Below are positions 1-7,875 of a stretch of DNA of 64,000 nt, one piece after another; positions within the stretch are counted from its first letter, which is position 1, and every line of letters starts with the position of its first letter. The position numbers and the translations under genes were made by a program. The DNA comes from Hyphococcus sp. (GTDB lineage: Bacteria > Pseudomonadota > Alphaproteobacteria > Caulobacterales > Parvularculaceae): NCBI GenBank assembly GCA_028281665.1, contig JANQJK010000028.1:42193-106192 (forward strand). The letters are read 5' to 3'. The notes below the pieces were generated by a model. It was not told the origin of the DNA and did not search any database. It worked only from the letters and a program-made list of their open reading frames with translations.

Positions 1-2
1 AT

Positions 3-1295
3 GAATTGAGTTCATGTCGTCACGGCACACAGAACCGATTGCTTGTCACGCAACCACCGCGTTCGTTGAAGTCGATTAGTACGTCTGTTGCCTACGTCGC
101 ATGGATGCTCGGGCACAATCCTGCGTTGCGATTTATCTGCGTTAGCTACAGCCAGGATTTGGCCCTAGAACTTTCACGCCAATTTCGCTTGGTTGTCGAC
201 GCAGGCTGGTACAAAGACCTGTTTCCCAACATGCGCCTGAAACGCGATTCAGGTAACGAGTGCATCACGGCTGCCGGCGGCGGACGCCTTGCGACGTCAA
301 TCGGCGGTACTCTGACCGGACGTGGGGCAGATTGCATTATCGTTGATGACCCGATGAAGGCTGAAGAATCACTGTCAGAATCTGCGCGAAAGCGGGTTAT
401 TGATTGGTATACTGGCACGCTCGCCACCAGGCTTAATGACAAGAAGAAGGGGGTTATCATTGTCGTCATGCAACGCCTGCATGAAGAAGACCTTGCAGGC
501 TATGTTCTTGAACGAGGTGGGTGGAAGCACCTAAACTTGCCGGCAATTGCCGAGGAGGACGAGCGGATTGAGGTCGGATCTCAAATTTTTCACGTGCGGA
601 AAAAAGGAGACGTGCTTCAACCCGTGCGAGAACCGATGGAAGTCCTGAAGCAACAACGTAGTTCGCTCGGTTCGTTGGCGTTTTCTGCTCAGTATCAACA
701 ACGCCCAGTCCCGCAGGAAGGCAATATTGTCAAACGCGAATGGCTGATGACGTATGCATCCATACCGGATGAAAAACGCATCCGTTTTGTTCAAAGCTGG
801 GATATAGCAACGAGCACAAAGGCTACAGCCGACTATTCAGCATGTGTTACCGCTGCGATCTGGAAAAACCAATATTATGTGGTCGACGTCTGGCGCGGGC
901 GGCTCGACTATCCGAGTATTAAAAAGAAGATCATAAGCCACGCACAACGGTATAAAGCAAACAGCGTTTTGATTGAGCGAGCTGGACCGGGTCTTCAGCT
1001 GATCCAAGAGTTCCGGCGACGGCATTATCAAGGATTGCCAACGCCCATCTCGATACGACCGCATGCAGATAAGGCGGTTCGGCTAGAAGCGACGTCCGCG
1101 GTGATTGAAAGCGGATCCGTGTTCTTGCCGGAAGACGCTCCATGGATAGGTAGTTTCTTGAACGAACTGCTCGCATTTCCCAATGGCCGAAATGACGACC
1201 AGGTGGATGCCTTCTCACAACTCATCAATTGGCGAGAAAAACGCTCGTCAACGCCAAGAGTTTCACCGCCAATAATTGTAAGACGGTATGGTTAA
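3..1295 (+). CDS. Phage terminase large subunit (5'-truncated by window edge)
   Basis: Large terminase subunit, the motor and nuclease that packages phage DNA into proheads. The frame is open to the left edge, so the true start lies outside the window. Counting from the TTG at base 6, a degenerate P-loop PPRSLKS is at residues 17-23 and a Walker B IIVDDP at 111-116. The RNase H-like nuclease half has a first acidic motif at FVQSWDIATS (about residue 262) and a late NDDQVDAF (about residue 403). The PPRSLKS form recurs in alphaproteobacterial prophage terminases (established family knowledge). No portal or capsid gene follows, and the next genes are a DUF2924 protein and a serine recombinase, so it looks like an orphan remnant. 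It lies outside the att-bounded element that begins at 3751. Confidence 0.88.
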   Translation, partial: ELSSCRHGTQNRLLVTQPPRSLKSISTSVAYVAWMLGHNPALRFICVSYSQDLALELSRQFRLVVDAGWYKDLFPNMRLKRDSGNECITAAGGGRLATSIGGTLTGRGADCIIVDDPMKAEESLSESARKRVIDWYTGTLATRLNDKKKGVIIVVMQRLHEEDLAGYVLERGGWKHLNLPAIAEEDERIEVGSQIFHVRKKGDVLQPVREPMEVLKQQRSSLGSLAFSAQYQQRPVPQEGNIVKREWLMTYASIPDEKRIRFVQSWDIATSTKATADYSACVTAAIWKNQYYVVDVWRGRLDYPSIKKKIISHAQRYKANSVLIERAGPGLQLIQEFRRRHYQGLPTPISIRPHADKAVRLEATSAVIESGSVFLPEDAPWIGSFLNELLAFPNGRNDDQVDAFSQLINWREKRSSTPRVSPPIIVRRYG

Positions 1296-1464
1296 TGGGG
1301 ATTATTTAAAGTCCGCCCATCTAAAACATCCGCTTAGAGACAATTTTTGACTGGATTTCCGTGCGCATTCGAGCGGTAGTGCGCATCACAAAATAGAGCC
1401 TCCCGCCCGACCGCCCTTGGCGCCGGGCTTGTCGCAGTGCAACGTCACGATGAGGAGGCATGTA

Positions 1465-1662
1465 GTGAAGAAACACATTTCCCAACCAATTGTGGCAATG
1501 CCGTTGGCCGACGCCGGCTCAATGGAACGTTGGCGCCGAGCGTTTGGTGAACCACCTCCGATAATCGCGGAACCGCGGCTCTTGGCGACGATCATTGATG
1601 AGTATGCGCCTCGACCAACCTATGGACGGAAAAACGAAGAACCACGCCATGGATCTCGCTGA
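1465..1662 (+). CDS. Small hypothetical protein upstream of DUF2924 gene
   Basis: A 65-residue ORF of unknown function. The GTG at 1465 is preceded by a perfect AGGAGG at 1453-1458 with six-base spacing, which is the main reason for calling it and for choosing this start over the upstream TTG at 1417. The product is rich in Pro and Arg (MERWRRAFGEPPPIIAEPRL) and shows no recognised motif, signal peptide or membrane span. It overlaps the start region of the DUF2924 gene, suggesting translational coupling in a three-gene transcript with the recombinase. It could still be a chance ORF. Confidence 0.4.
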   Translation: MKKHISQPIVAMPLADAGSMERWRRAFGEPPPIIAEPRLLATIIDEYAPRPTYGRKNEEPRHGSR

Positions 1663-2083
1663 CGAAATCGAAGCGCTCAATGCGGCGCCCGTGAATGAGC
1701 TCAAAGCACGATGGCGGCGACGGCATTGGCGGGAGCCGCCCGCAGGCCTGCCTCCGAAGCTCATGCGTGAGGCCTTCATTTACGCATTACAGAAAGACCG
1801 CTTCGGCGGCCTATCGGGGAAGGCCCGCCGACGCCTTGATGTGCTGGCGGCTAAGATTGACACCGATCCGAAGACGCCTGTGTGCGGCGACGGCGCGTTG
1901 CGTCCCGGCGCGCGGCTGGTTCGAGAATGGCGAGGGCAGCGGTTTGAAGTCGAAGTGCTTGAAAGCGGCTTCGGCATGAATGGCGAAACCTATTCAAGCC
2001 TTTCCGAAATTGCACTTGTAATCACCGGGACCAAGTGGTCGGGGCCCCGATTCTTCGGCCTTAATAAGCGTTCAGCTAAATGA
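1622..2083 (+). CDS. DUF2924 family protein
   Basis: About 153 residues, matching DUF2924, a family of unknown biochemical role usually encoded directly upstream of a large serine recombinase in alphaproteobacteria (family knowledge). The diagnostic C-terminal block is visible: LRPGARLVREWRGQRFEV, then GETYSSLSEIA and ITGTKWSGPRFFGL. The N-terminal half is basic (ELKARWRRRHWREPP), consistent with nucleic acid binding, though that is inference. Start choice is uncertain: TTG/ATG at 1595-1598, ATG 1622 and ATG 1649 are all in frame and none has a strong ribosome binding site. The stop overlaps the recombinase start by four bases (ATGA at 2080-2083), so the two are translationally coupled and likely act together. 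Confidence 0.85.
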   Translation: MDGKTKNHAMDLADEIEALNAAPVNELKARWRRRHWREPPAGLPPKLMREAFIYALQKDRFGGLSGKARRRLDVLAAKIDTDPKTPVCGDGALRPGARLVREWRGQRFEVEVLESGFGMNGETYSSLSEIALVITGTKWSGPRFFGLNKRSAK

Positions 2084-3576
2084 CTAAAAAAACCATCCGA
2101 TGCGCCATCTACACGCGGAAGTCTGCGGAAGAGGGATTGGAACAAGAATATAACTCTCTTGACGCCTGCCGCTCCTACATTGAAAGCCAGAAAGCTGAAG
2201 GCTGGGTGGTGTATCCCGGCGCTTTCGATGATGGCGGCATATCTGGCGGGACCATGGAACGACCAGCACTTAAGAAACTGCTGGCGTTGATCGAGGCGGG
2301 TAAGGTCCAGGTCATTGTTGTTTACAAGATTGATCGACTGACGCGGTCCCTGCCCGATTTCGCTCGCATTGTCGAAATCCTCGACAAGCAGAATGCATCC
2401 TTTGTGTCGGTCACTCAGCAGTTCAACACGACGACATCCATGGGCCGTTTGACGCTGAATGTACTTTTGTCCTTCGCCCAGTTCGAGCGCGAAGTGACGT
2501 CGGAGCGCATTCGCGACAAGATTGCTGCCTCCAAGAAAAAAGGCATTTGGATGGGCGGCTATCCGCCCCTAGGCTACGACATCAACAATCGTAGGCTCGT
2601 TCCGAACAGGTCTGAAGCCCGCACCGTCAATCGCATCTTTGAAATCGCTCTTGAAACGTCTTCCCTGACCGATCTCGAACGAAGACTGGCTAAAGAAGGT
2701 ATTCGCGCAAAAGCCTGGCGCAGCCAGAACGGGCGAAAGTGTGGCGGAGGACCGCTCACCCGGAGCGCTTTGGGACGCATACTGCGCAATCCGGTTTACA
2801 TCGGAAAGATCCGTCACGGTGAGAAAGAATACGACGGCGAACAATCCGCAATTATCGATAATGAGCTTTGGACCGGCGTCCAATCAGCGCTCGATGGACG
2901 CGCTCATGAACGAGAGGCAAAGGTCAACACGACTTTTGAGGCGCCTCTTCGCAATCTCGTCTTCGATGATCGCGGCAATCGCATGGTCGCTACCTATGTC
3001 AAAAAGAAGAACCGCATCTCCTATCGCTACTACGCCAGCGCCCCAGCCATTCGTGGGCAAAAGGCAGGAACAATATCCCGCATCAACGCAGCCTGGCTTG
3101 AGAACAAGATTGAGAAAACCATTGAAGAACCGGATGCGATCGATCGCATCCGGCGGATCGAGCTCCGCCCCCGCGAAATTATTGTCGAGACGCGCAAGCC
3201 CAGCGGCGAGAGAGACCAAATCCGCATTCCGGCCACGCTCGAGACACCAAAACAGTCAAGAAAAGTCTTCGCCTCTGGCGGGCGCCGTCATCACAACGAA
3301 GGGCTGATCAAGGCAGCAGCGCAAGCCTATGGCTGGCGCAAGGCGCTCGAGGCCGGCGCTTATGCGACGGTCAAAGACCTCGCTAAAGAAAAGCAGCTCT
3401 CCGAACGCTATGTCTGGAAGATCCTACGGCTTGCATACCTATCGCCCGCCATTGTCGAAGCGATCCTCGATGGGCGGCAACCGCCCGCCCTCAGTCTCAG
3501 GCAAATCAACGAGACCCAATTGTCTCCCGATTGGCGTTTGCAATCCCACGCGCTCGGGTTCGATGTTGCACTCTAA
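2080..3576 (+). CDS. Large serine recombinase (recombinase family protein)
   Basis: A 498-residue site-specific recombinase of the large serine family, which cuts and rejoins DNA through a phosphoserine intermediate. The resolvase catalytic domain covers about residues 6-155, with the nucleophile in the AIYTRKS motif (Ser15) and the IDRLTRS motif near residue 85. A PF07508-type recombinase domain follows at about 165-285 (LGYD, RSALGRILRNPVYIG). The zinc-ribbon position (about 290-330) has no Cys pairs, so this is a zincless variant. The C-terminus (about 415-480) looks helix-turn-helix-like (VKDLAKEKQLSERYVWKILR). It is coupled to the DUF2924 gene by a four-base overlap. It probably mobilised the element to its left; the tRNA-Ser att repeats at 3751 and 13127 belong instead to the tyrosine integrase. 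Confidence 0.93.
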   Translation: MTKKTIRCAIYTRKSAEEGLEQEYNSLDACRSYIESQKAEGWVVYPGAFDDGGISGGTMERPALKKLLALIEAGKVQVIVVYKIDRLTRSLPDFARIVEILDKQNASFVSVTQQFNTTTSMGRLTLNVLLSFAQFEREVTSERIRDKIAASKKKGIWMGGYPPLGYDINNRRLVPNRSEARTVNRIFEIALETSSLTDLERRLAKEGIRAKAWRSQNGRKCGGGPLTRSALGRILRNPVYIGKIRHGEKEYDGEQSAIIDNELWTGVQSALDGRAHEREAKVNTTFEAPLRNLVFDDRGNRMVATYVKKKNRISYRYYASAPAIRGQKAGTISRINAAWLENKIEKTIEEPDAIDRIRRIELRPREIIVETRKPSGERDQIRIPATLETPKQSRKVFASGGRRHHNEGLIKAAAQAYGWRKALEAGAYATVKDLAKEKQLSERYVWKILRLAYLSPAIVEAILDGRQPPALSLRQINETQLSPDWRLQSHALGFDVAL

Positions 3577-3910
3577 ACCGTCTCTCAGCGCCTAACTGAA
3601 CCACTCAAATACATGCAGAGACTCTCGGTCAGGGCGACCGTCTGGGCGACACGGAGAGACTCGTTCATCCGCATCTGCCACCCGTAACGCATTGAAATTA
3701 CCCGGCACCTATGATCGCGCTTTGGAACACGTATATTTGGTCAGAGCGGCTGGCGGACAGGGTGGGATTGGGAAAGTATAGTTAATTCAGTCATATATTG
3801 AGACTAACTCTTGAAATTCTGTTCACTGATTTCCAATAGATATTTTGTAGATTGACTAACAATTGGCAAGCAAAGAGCGTCCAGAAATTGAATCGCTATG
3901 AGTATTTGAG
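3577..3910. other. Intergenic region with left attachment site
   Basis: A 334-base stretch without a credible gene. It separates the serine recombinase from the first gene of the satellite-like element. From 3750 rightward it becomes clearly AT-richer, fitting the element boundary at the att repeat. No strong terminator hairpin was seen after the recombinase. Confidence 0.6.
3751..3769 (+). repeat. attL: displaced 19-bp copy of the tRNA-Ser 3' end
   Basis: TGGCGGACAGGGTGGGATT here is identical to 13127-13145, the CCA end, acceptor stem and part of the T-arm of the intact tRNA-Ser. Identity ends at once on both sides (C before and G after here; G before and C after at the tRNA). This is the expected footprint of tyrosine-integrase insertion into a tRNA 3' end. 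The two copies bound 9376 bp and have the same orientation. Confidence 0.93.
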
Positions 3911-4399
3911 ATGATCGAGGACAAGGAAATTGCCAACGAAATTCGACGGATTAGAAAATTTCATACTGCGTTGTGGGAGCGCGCAGAACAGTTAGGTATT
4001 GACCTAGGGGAACTTTTTGGAAGCCCGGCTACTTATGACGCGCCTAACGCTATTCAGGAACATGTTCGCGCATTAATTCCTGATGCAGAGTTAGGGCACA
4101 AAGTACGATCTTCAGAAAATACGACAAACGAACAACGCCGTGCTAACGCAGAACACAGGCGACACTTGATCGTGTCCACAACCGACAAGATCCTCAAAGA
4201 CTTAGAGGCGAAAGCGGAAGCCAAAGGGCGGACCAAACACGGGTTAAAAAGTTTGGCGTTTCGTTTGGCAAGCTCGGCAATAAACAGGCAGAAAAGTGCG
4301 ATGGGTCGACCCGCGCACGAACAGGAATCACCGGACTCAGTAAAGAAGATATATTATCGTTCAAAACGCAACCATCAAAAGGAAATCAACCAGGAGTAA
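3911..4399 (+). CDS. Hypothetical protein, first gene of the element
   Basis: A 162-residue, strongly charged, probably all-helical protein that I do not recognise. It has no signal peptide, membrane span or Cys cluster. The middle (about residues 70-125) is rich in Lys, Arg and Glu and could form a coiled coil, and the C-terminus is very basic (RSKRNHQK), which would suit nucleic acid binding; that is inference. It is AT-rich compared with chromosomal genes. It ends five bases before the next gene and is probably cotranscribed with it. Early position ahead of the replication gene suggests an early regulatory or accessory role. Confidence 0.6.
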   Translation: MIEDKEIANEIRRIRKFHTALWERAEQLGIDLGELFGSPATYDAPNAIQEHVRALIPDAELGHKVRSSENTTNEQRRANAEHRRHLIVSTTDKILKDLEAKAEAKGRTKHGLKSLAFRLASSAINRQKSAMGRPAHEQESPDSVKKIYYRSKRNHQKEINQE

Positions 4400-4404
4400 C
4401 AATT

Positions 4405-4779
4405 ATGGAACTATCTGACTACGCAGAAATTTCAGACGGCGAGTTTCGTTATCATGTACGTGATGACGTAGACCCAGAAAAATTTGCTGACTGGATCCAA
4501 CTCACCGCCCATCGAGAGGTTAGCCGGATTAGCCGACTTCGAGCGCTCGCAGTTGAACTCGCCAAGAAGTCAAAGGAAACAGCATTGCGCATTGCCCGAC
4601 TACATGACCACAAAGGCTTATTAACAGTAATTTGGGCCGAAGAGCCCAGAGGCGATGACACATGGGAAGTTGAAAAGCTGTGGTCTGAATTGGGTGAGAC
4701 CCACGAGAATGTCGGACATTATGTTCCCAAATTCAACAAAGGCGAAGATTTCGGCAGTTGGGACGTCACGGGCAAATAG
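4405..4779 (+). CDS. Hypothetical protein preceding the primase-helicase
   Basis: A 124-residue acidic protein with no recognised family. AGGAG at 4391-4395 (overlapping the stop of the previous gene) is well spaced before the ATG. It contains a Glu/Lys-rich helical stretch (about residues 35-60) and a Trp-rich C-terminal half (TWEVEKLWSELG, then FGSWDVTGK). No transmembrane or zinc motif is visible. Its TAG stop is the first three bases of the 20-bp repeat at 4777-4796, so the repeat copy begins exactly where the gene ends. Confidence 0.6.
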   Translation: MELSDYAEISDGEFRYHVRDDVDPEKFADWIQLTAHREVSRISRLRALAVELAKKSKETALRIARLHDHKGLLTVIWAEEPRGDDTWEVEKLWSELGETHENVGHYVPKFNKGEDFGSWDVTGK

Positions 4780-4796
4780 GACCGTACCCCCACCAA
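4777..4796 (+). repeat. 20-bp direct repeat, copy 1 (before primase-helicase)
   Basis: TAGGACCGTACCCCCACCAA, perfectly repeated at 7785-7804. This copy starts in the stop codon of the previous gene and lies 15 bases before the primase-helicase start. It could be a regulatory site shared by the replication and capsid operons, or a recombination or packaging sequence. Confidence 0.85.
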
Positions 4797-4811
4797 GTTT
4801 TCCTTTAAGCC

Positions 4812-6701
4812 ATGCAAATTCGGGCTTGCTGTTTTTGGAGCGGCCCGTTGCGTTTCACATTTTTTCAATCACCACTCGACCGATCCGCATCAACCCATAC
4901 CACAACGTGGCCGGACTTATGCGCTTGGATCGAGAAACCGCCAGAGTTTCGATCTAAACCGGAATGTCCGATGATCAAGCTGGGGGTGTTTGGCAACACG
5001 CCCAGCGACAAAGGAATGATGCGCCATGATGCAAATTTAATCGCAATTACTGGCATCGAAGCTGATTACGACGGCGAGATCGTGTCTGTCGACGAAGCCG
5101 CTGAGAAACTCCGCACCGCTGGCGTTCGTTGCCTGATCTACACTAGCGCCTCGCATCATCCAGATAAGCCGCGGTGGCGCGTTTTTATGCCCCTGACTGT
5201 CGAGTATCTGCCGCAGTATCGTAAGGGTTTTCTGGACTATCTGAACGCGACGCTGGGTGGTGTGATCGCGCGTGAATCGTGGGCACTCAGTCAAGCGTAT
5301 TTCTGCGGCCGCGTGGCCGGTGTTCAGTATGAAACACGCGTTCTGGAAGGAAAGTGCATCGACGAACTCGCCGAGCCTGTCGCGTCTCCCATCGTACCCA
5401 AGGACGTTGATGAATTACCCGAATGGCGACACGTCGATATCAATAACCTTCCTATCTCTGATGACACAAAGTCACTTATTCGCGATGGAGCCGACAAGGG
5501 CGAACGGTCTGAAGCACTAATGACGGCAGCGAATGCCCTTGCAGCCGCCCGTGTTAAACGAGACGACATACTCTGTGTCCTGTCCGACCCGTCATACGCT
5601 ATCAGCGCCAAAGCTTTGGAAGGGCGTCAACAGACCGCAGCGATGCGGTGGTTGGCAAGGCACACAGTTCGCAAAGCCCTGGAACGTCATCCACCGCCAG
5701 ACGTATTTTTCGCCGAACCTATTGCTCCGGGAGTGGCACAAACGTCTCGAAAACTGTTGGCATCCGCTGGCGAACTGATCGCGCGAAATGAACCAATCGA
5801 GTATCAGATTGATGGCGTCCTTGAACGCGGCGTTCTCGGTATGGTTTTTGGCGACCCAGGCGGCGGTAAAAGCTACGCAATGATCGACTGGGCCTGTTCG
5901 ATCGCAACAGGCACGCCTTGGACCGACCGATCTGTTTCGAATGGGGCGGTTGTCTACGTCGCCGGGGAGGGATTCGGAGGTTTGAATCGCCGCCTACGTG
6001 CATGGTCACAGCACCGAAACGTATCTCTCAATGAAGCCCCGCTTCACGTCACCCAAAGAGCGGTAAATTTTGGCGATGCTCAAGCACTCGGCGAGCTAGT
6101 CGGCGAGATAACCACCCTACCCGATAAACCCAGCCTCATCGTGGTTGATACGTTGGCGCGAGCAACGCCCGGAATGGATGAAAATTCGGCTAAGGAAGTC
6201 AGCGCATTCATCGCCGCCTGTGATCGATTGCGAGAACTGTTCGACTGCACCGTTTTGATCGTACATCACAGTGGCCACGGCGATAAAGCACGCGCGAAGG
6301 GCTCAATAGCCCTGAAAGGTGCGGTTGATTTCGAAGCACGAGTAGCAATCGGAAAACAGTCCGGAACACTCGTGATCGAATGCACAAAGATGAAGGACGG
6401 CGATCCGTTCGAACCAATCTATCTAAAATTCGAAACCGTAGCGCTTATTCCGGTAGGCGATTTCGCCGTGGAACGGTCATCGGTACTGGTCAAGACTGAC
6501 AAGCCGGTTCAAACACAAGCAGTTTCGAAGGCAGACTTGTTGTTATCGAAGATCGTTGGCAGTGGGATCGAGAATAAGGATGAAGTCCACAGACAATTTC
6601 TTGCGGAATATGAAGGATCGGACGAAGCGAAACGGTCGGCCTGGAGGCGAGCAAGTAACAAGGCAGGTCACTGGTCGGTCTCGGTCGACGACCGGTCATG
6701 A
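4812..6701 (+). CDS. Bifunctional primase-like / AAA_25 (RepA-type) helicase
   Basis: A 629-residue replication protein. The N-terminal part (about residues 40-190) resembles the archaeo-eukaryotic primase-like domain of phage and plasmid replicases, including the acidic GIEADYDGE segment, SHHPDKPRWRVF and ESWALSQAYF. The C-terminal part is a RepA-type hexameric helicase ATPase with Walker A GDPGGGKS (about 346-353), Walker B SLIVVDTLAR (about 440-450) and IVHHSGHG (about 480). The expected role is to unwind and prime the element's own origin. ATG 4812 is used because the family N-terminus appears to continue upstream of the next in-frame ATG at 4971. The end of the gene runs into the origin-like repeats at 6625-6780. 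Confidence 0.9.
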   Translation: MQIRACCFWSGPLRFTFFQSPLDRSASTHTTTWPDLCAWIEKPPEFRSKPECPMIKLGVFGNTPSDKGMMRHDANLIAITGIEADYDGEIVSVDEAAEKLRTAGVRCLIYTSASHHPDKPRWRVFMPLTVEYLPQYRKGFLDYLNATLGGVIARESWALSQAYFCGRVAGVQYETRVLEGKCIDELAEPVASPIVPKDVDELPEWRHVDINNLPISDDTKSLIRDGADKGERSEALMTAANALAAARVKRDDILCVLSDPSYAISAKALEGRQQTAAMRWLARHTVRKALERHPPPDVFFAEPIAPGVAQTSRKLLASAGELIARNEPIEYQIDGVLERGVLGMVFGDPGGGKSYAMIDWACSIATGTPWTDRSVSNGAVVYVAGEGFGGLNRRLRAWSQHRNVSLNEAPLHVTQRAVNFGDAQALGELVGEITTLPDKPSLIVVDTLARATPGMDENSAKEVSAFIAACDRLRELFDCTVLIVHHSGHGDKARAKGSIALKGAVDFEARVAIGKQSGTLVIECTKMKDGDPFEPIYLKFETVALIPVGDFAVERSSVLVKTDKPVQTQAVSKADLLLSKIVGSGIENKDEVHRQFLAEYEGSDEAKRSAWRRASNKAGHWSVSVDDRS

Positions 6702-6780
6702 CCACGAGCCAGTCAAAACGGTTTCTGGTCGGTCGTGGTCCCCTGCCTATAAAAGGCAGGGACCGACCGCCAACCGATGA
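6625..6780. other. Candidate replication origin: GGTC repeats plus hairpin
   Basis: GGTCGGTC/GACC motifs cluster over the last codons of the primase-helicase and the following gap. CTGGTCGGTC occurs at 6671-6680 and 6725-6734, each followed by a further GGTC, with related ACGGTCGGCC upstream and the palindrome GACCGGTC at about 6690. A hairpin follows: CCCTGCC (6741-6747), loop TATAAAA, GGCAGGG (6755-6761). Its stem can extend through flanking GGTC/GACC with a one-base bulge. Iterons plus an AT-rich loop beside a replicase gene are typical of phage, plasmid and satellite origins. The function is inference. Confidence 0.55.
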
Positions 6781-6791
6781 CCCCGTTATTC

Positions 6792-7640
6792 TTATTCGCG
6801 TGGTTTTATTCCGTCAAAAAGCGCATTCATTTCGCGTCTGGCTGCAATGAGCATCATATCGGCGTATCCCAAGCAGATCATGATGCCGTGTTCTTCACGG
6901 TGGTCGTGAAGGCCCCGGCCCGAAACGCTTTGTTCCATATTATAAAATGAATATGGCAGCGTGTGGACGTGGTTTGACAAGATAATATTCATTCTTCGCC
7001 AGATGTTTTTTTCCATTCCTGTATCTTCGGCAATTTCCTCCAAGCTTTTAAGGTATGCTTCGCGGCCTTTAAGTAGGGACTTTTGACGCTTGCCTTTCAG
7101 ACCTGAAAAGAAAGCATTTTCCCGAAGCCTTTTGCGAAGCTTATCAGCTTGGTCGTCAAACGGCTTAAGAATTTCTTCTTCGGATGTACGTTCGGCCGCA
7201 ATGCGACGCCTGGTAACGCAGTCATGCAAATTGAAGATGTTCCAACGACTTCTCCACTCGCTTTCCTCACATTGTTCGACACAAAGATAATGCAGCGCTA
7301 ACCGAGTCTCGACCAACGAACGAACGAGGATTGCAATAGAGCGATAGTCCCAGTGGTCAATTAATTGATCTGACCAAATGCTTTTCGGAAGAAGCATCGC
7401 AATCGACATGCCGCGGGTGCACATAGTCGTGAAGAGCGCCGACGAGTAAAAGTGTTGGGTCGTTGGGCTCGGAATTCCGCTTAGCTCTTTCGATAAAGAT
7501 ACGGAATCAAACAGTGACGAGCCGTAAGCAGTAATCGCTTCGTGATAAGCTTCACTCGGCTTTGATATTGGTAAGCCGATCTTATCCGACAGTGACTTGC
7601 GCGACCGCCTCTGCCGCAACTTCTTACTTACTTTACTCAT
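6792..7640 (-). CDS. Unrecognised helical protein; candidate cargo/defence gene
   Basis: A 282-residue protein on the minus strand inside an otherwise plus-strand element. ATG 7640 is chosen over the adjacent TTG at 7643. The N-terminus is very basic (RQRRSRKSLS); the rest is predicted mostly helical, with a conserved-looking RSLVETRLALHYLC segment (about residues 108-121), a Lys/Arg-rich middle and a late NHVHTLPYSFY motif. The Arg-Glu helix followed by a distant His motif recalls DUF5677 or HEPN-like families, but I cannot assign it. Minus orientation, AT-richness and a position between replication and capsid modules, bracketed by the 20-bp repeats, are typical of moron or anti-phage cargo. 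Function is unproven. Confidence 0.7.
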   Translation of the reverse strand: MSKVSKKLRQRRSRKSLSDKIGLPISKPSEAYHEAITAYGSSLFDSVSLSKELSGIPSPTTQHFYSSALFTTMCTRGMSIAMLLPKSIWSDQLIDHWDYRSIAILVRSLVETRLALHYLCVEQCEESEWRSRWNIFNLHDCVTRRRIAAERTSEEEILKPFDDQADKLRKRLRENAFFSGLKGKRQKSLLKGREAYLKSLEEIAEDTGMEKNIWRRMNIILSNHVHTLPYSFYNMEQSVSGRGLHDHREEHGIMICLGYADMMLIAARREMNALFDGIKPRE

Positions 7641-7784
7641 CAACTTTTGCCGATCATGAATGCGGGGTTTTTTGCTAACCTGAGTCGGCGAAACCGGCTG
7701 CCAAGCAAAATTTTTTCGCGCGCAGGTTGTAAGAACAAAAATAGAACATTATTTGTTTTCAATAGCTTAGATATTACCTGAAAC

Positions 7785-7804
7785 TAGGACCGTACCCCCA
7801 CCAA
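7785..7804 (+). repeat. 20-bp direct repeat, copy 2 (before capsid operon)
   Basis: Exact second copy of TAGGACCGTACCCCCACCAA (first at 4777-4796). It lies 71 bases upstream of the capsid gene start and just downstream of an AT-rich stretch that could hold promoters for both the capsid operon and the divergent cargo gene. The two copies bracket about 3.0 kb holding the primase-helicase, the origin-like block and the cargo gene. Confidence 0.85.
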
Positions 7805-7875
7805 ATCAATCTCATTCTGACGTTTCCTTGGCCGCGACAGCCGCAATCCCGCGGCAAACACCAAGGAATACAACG

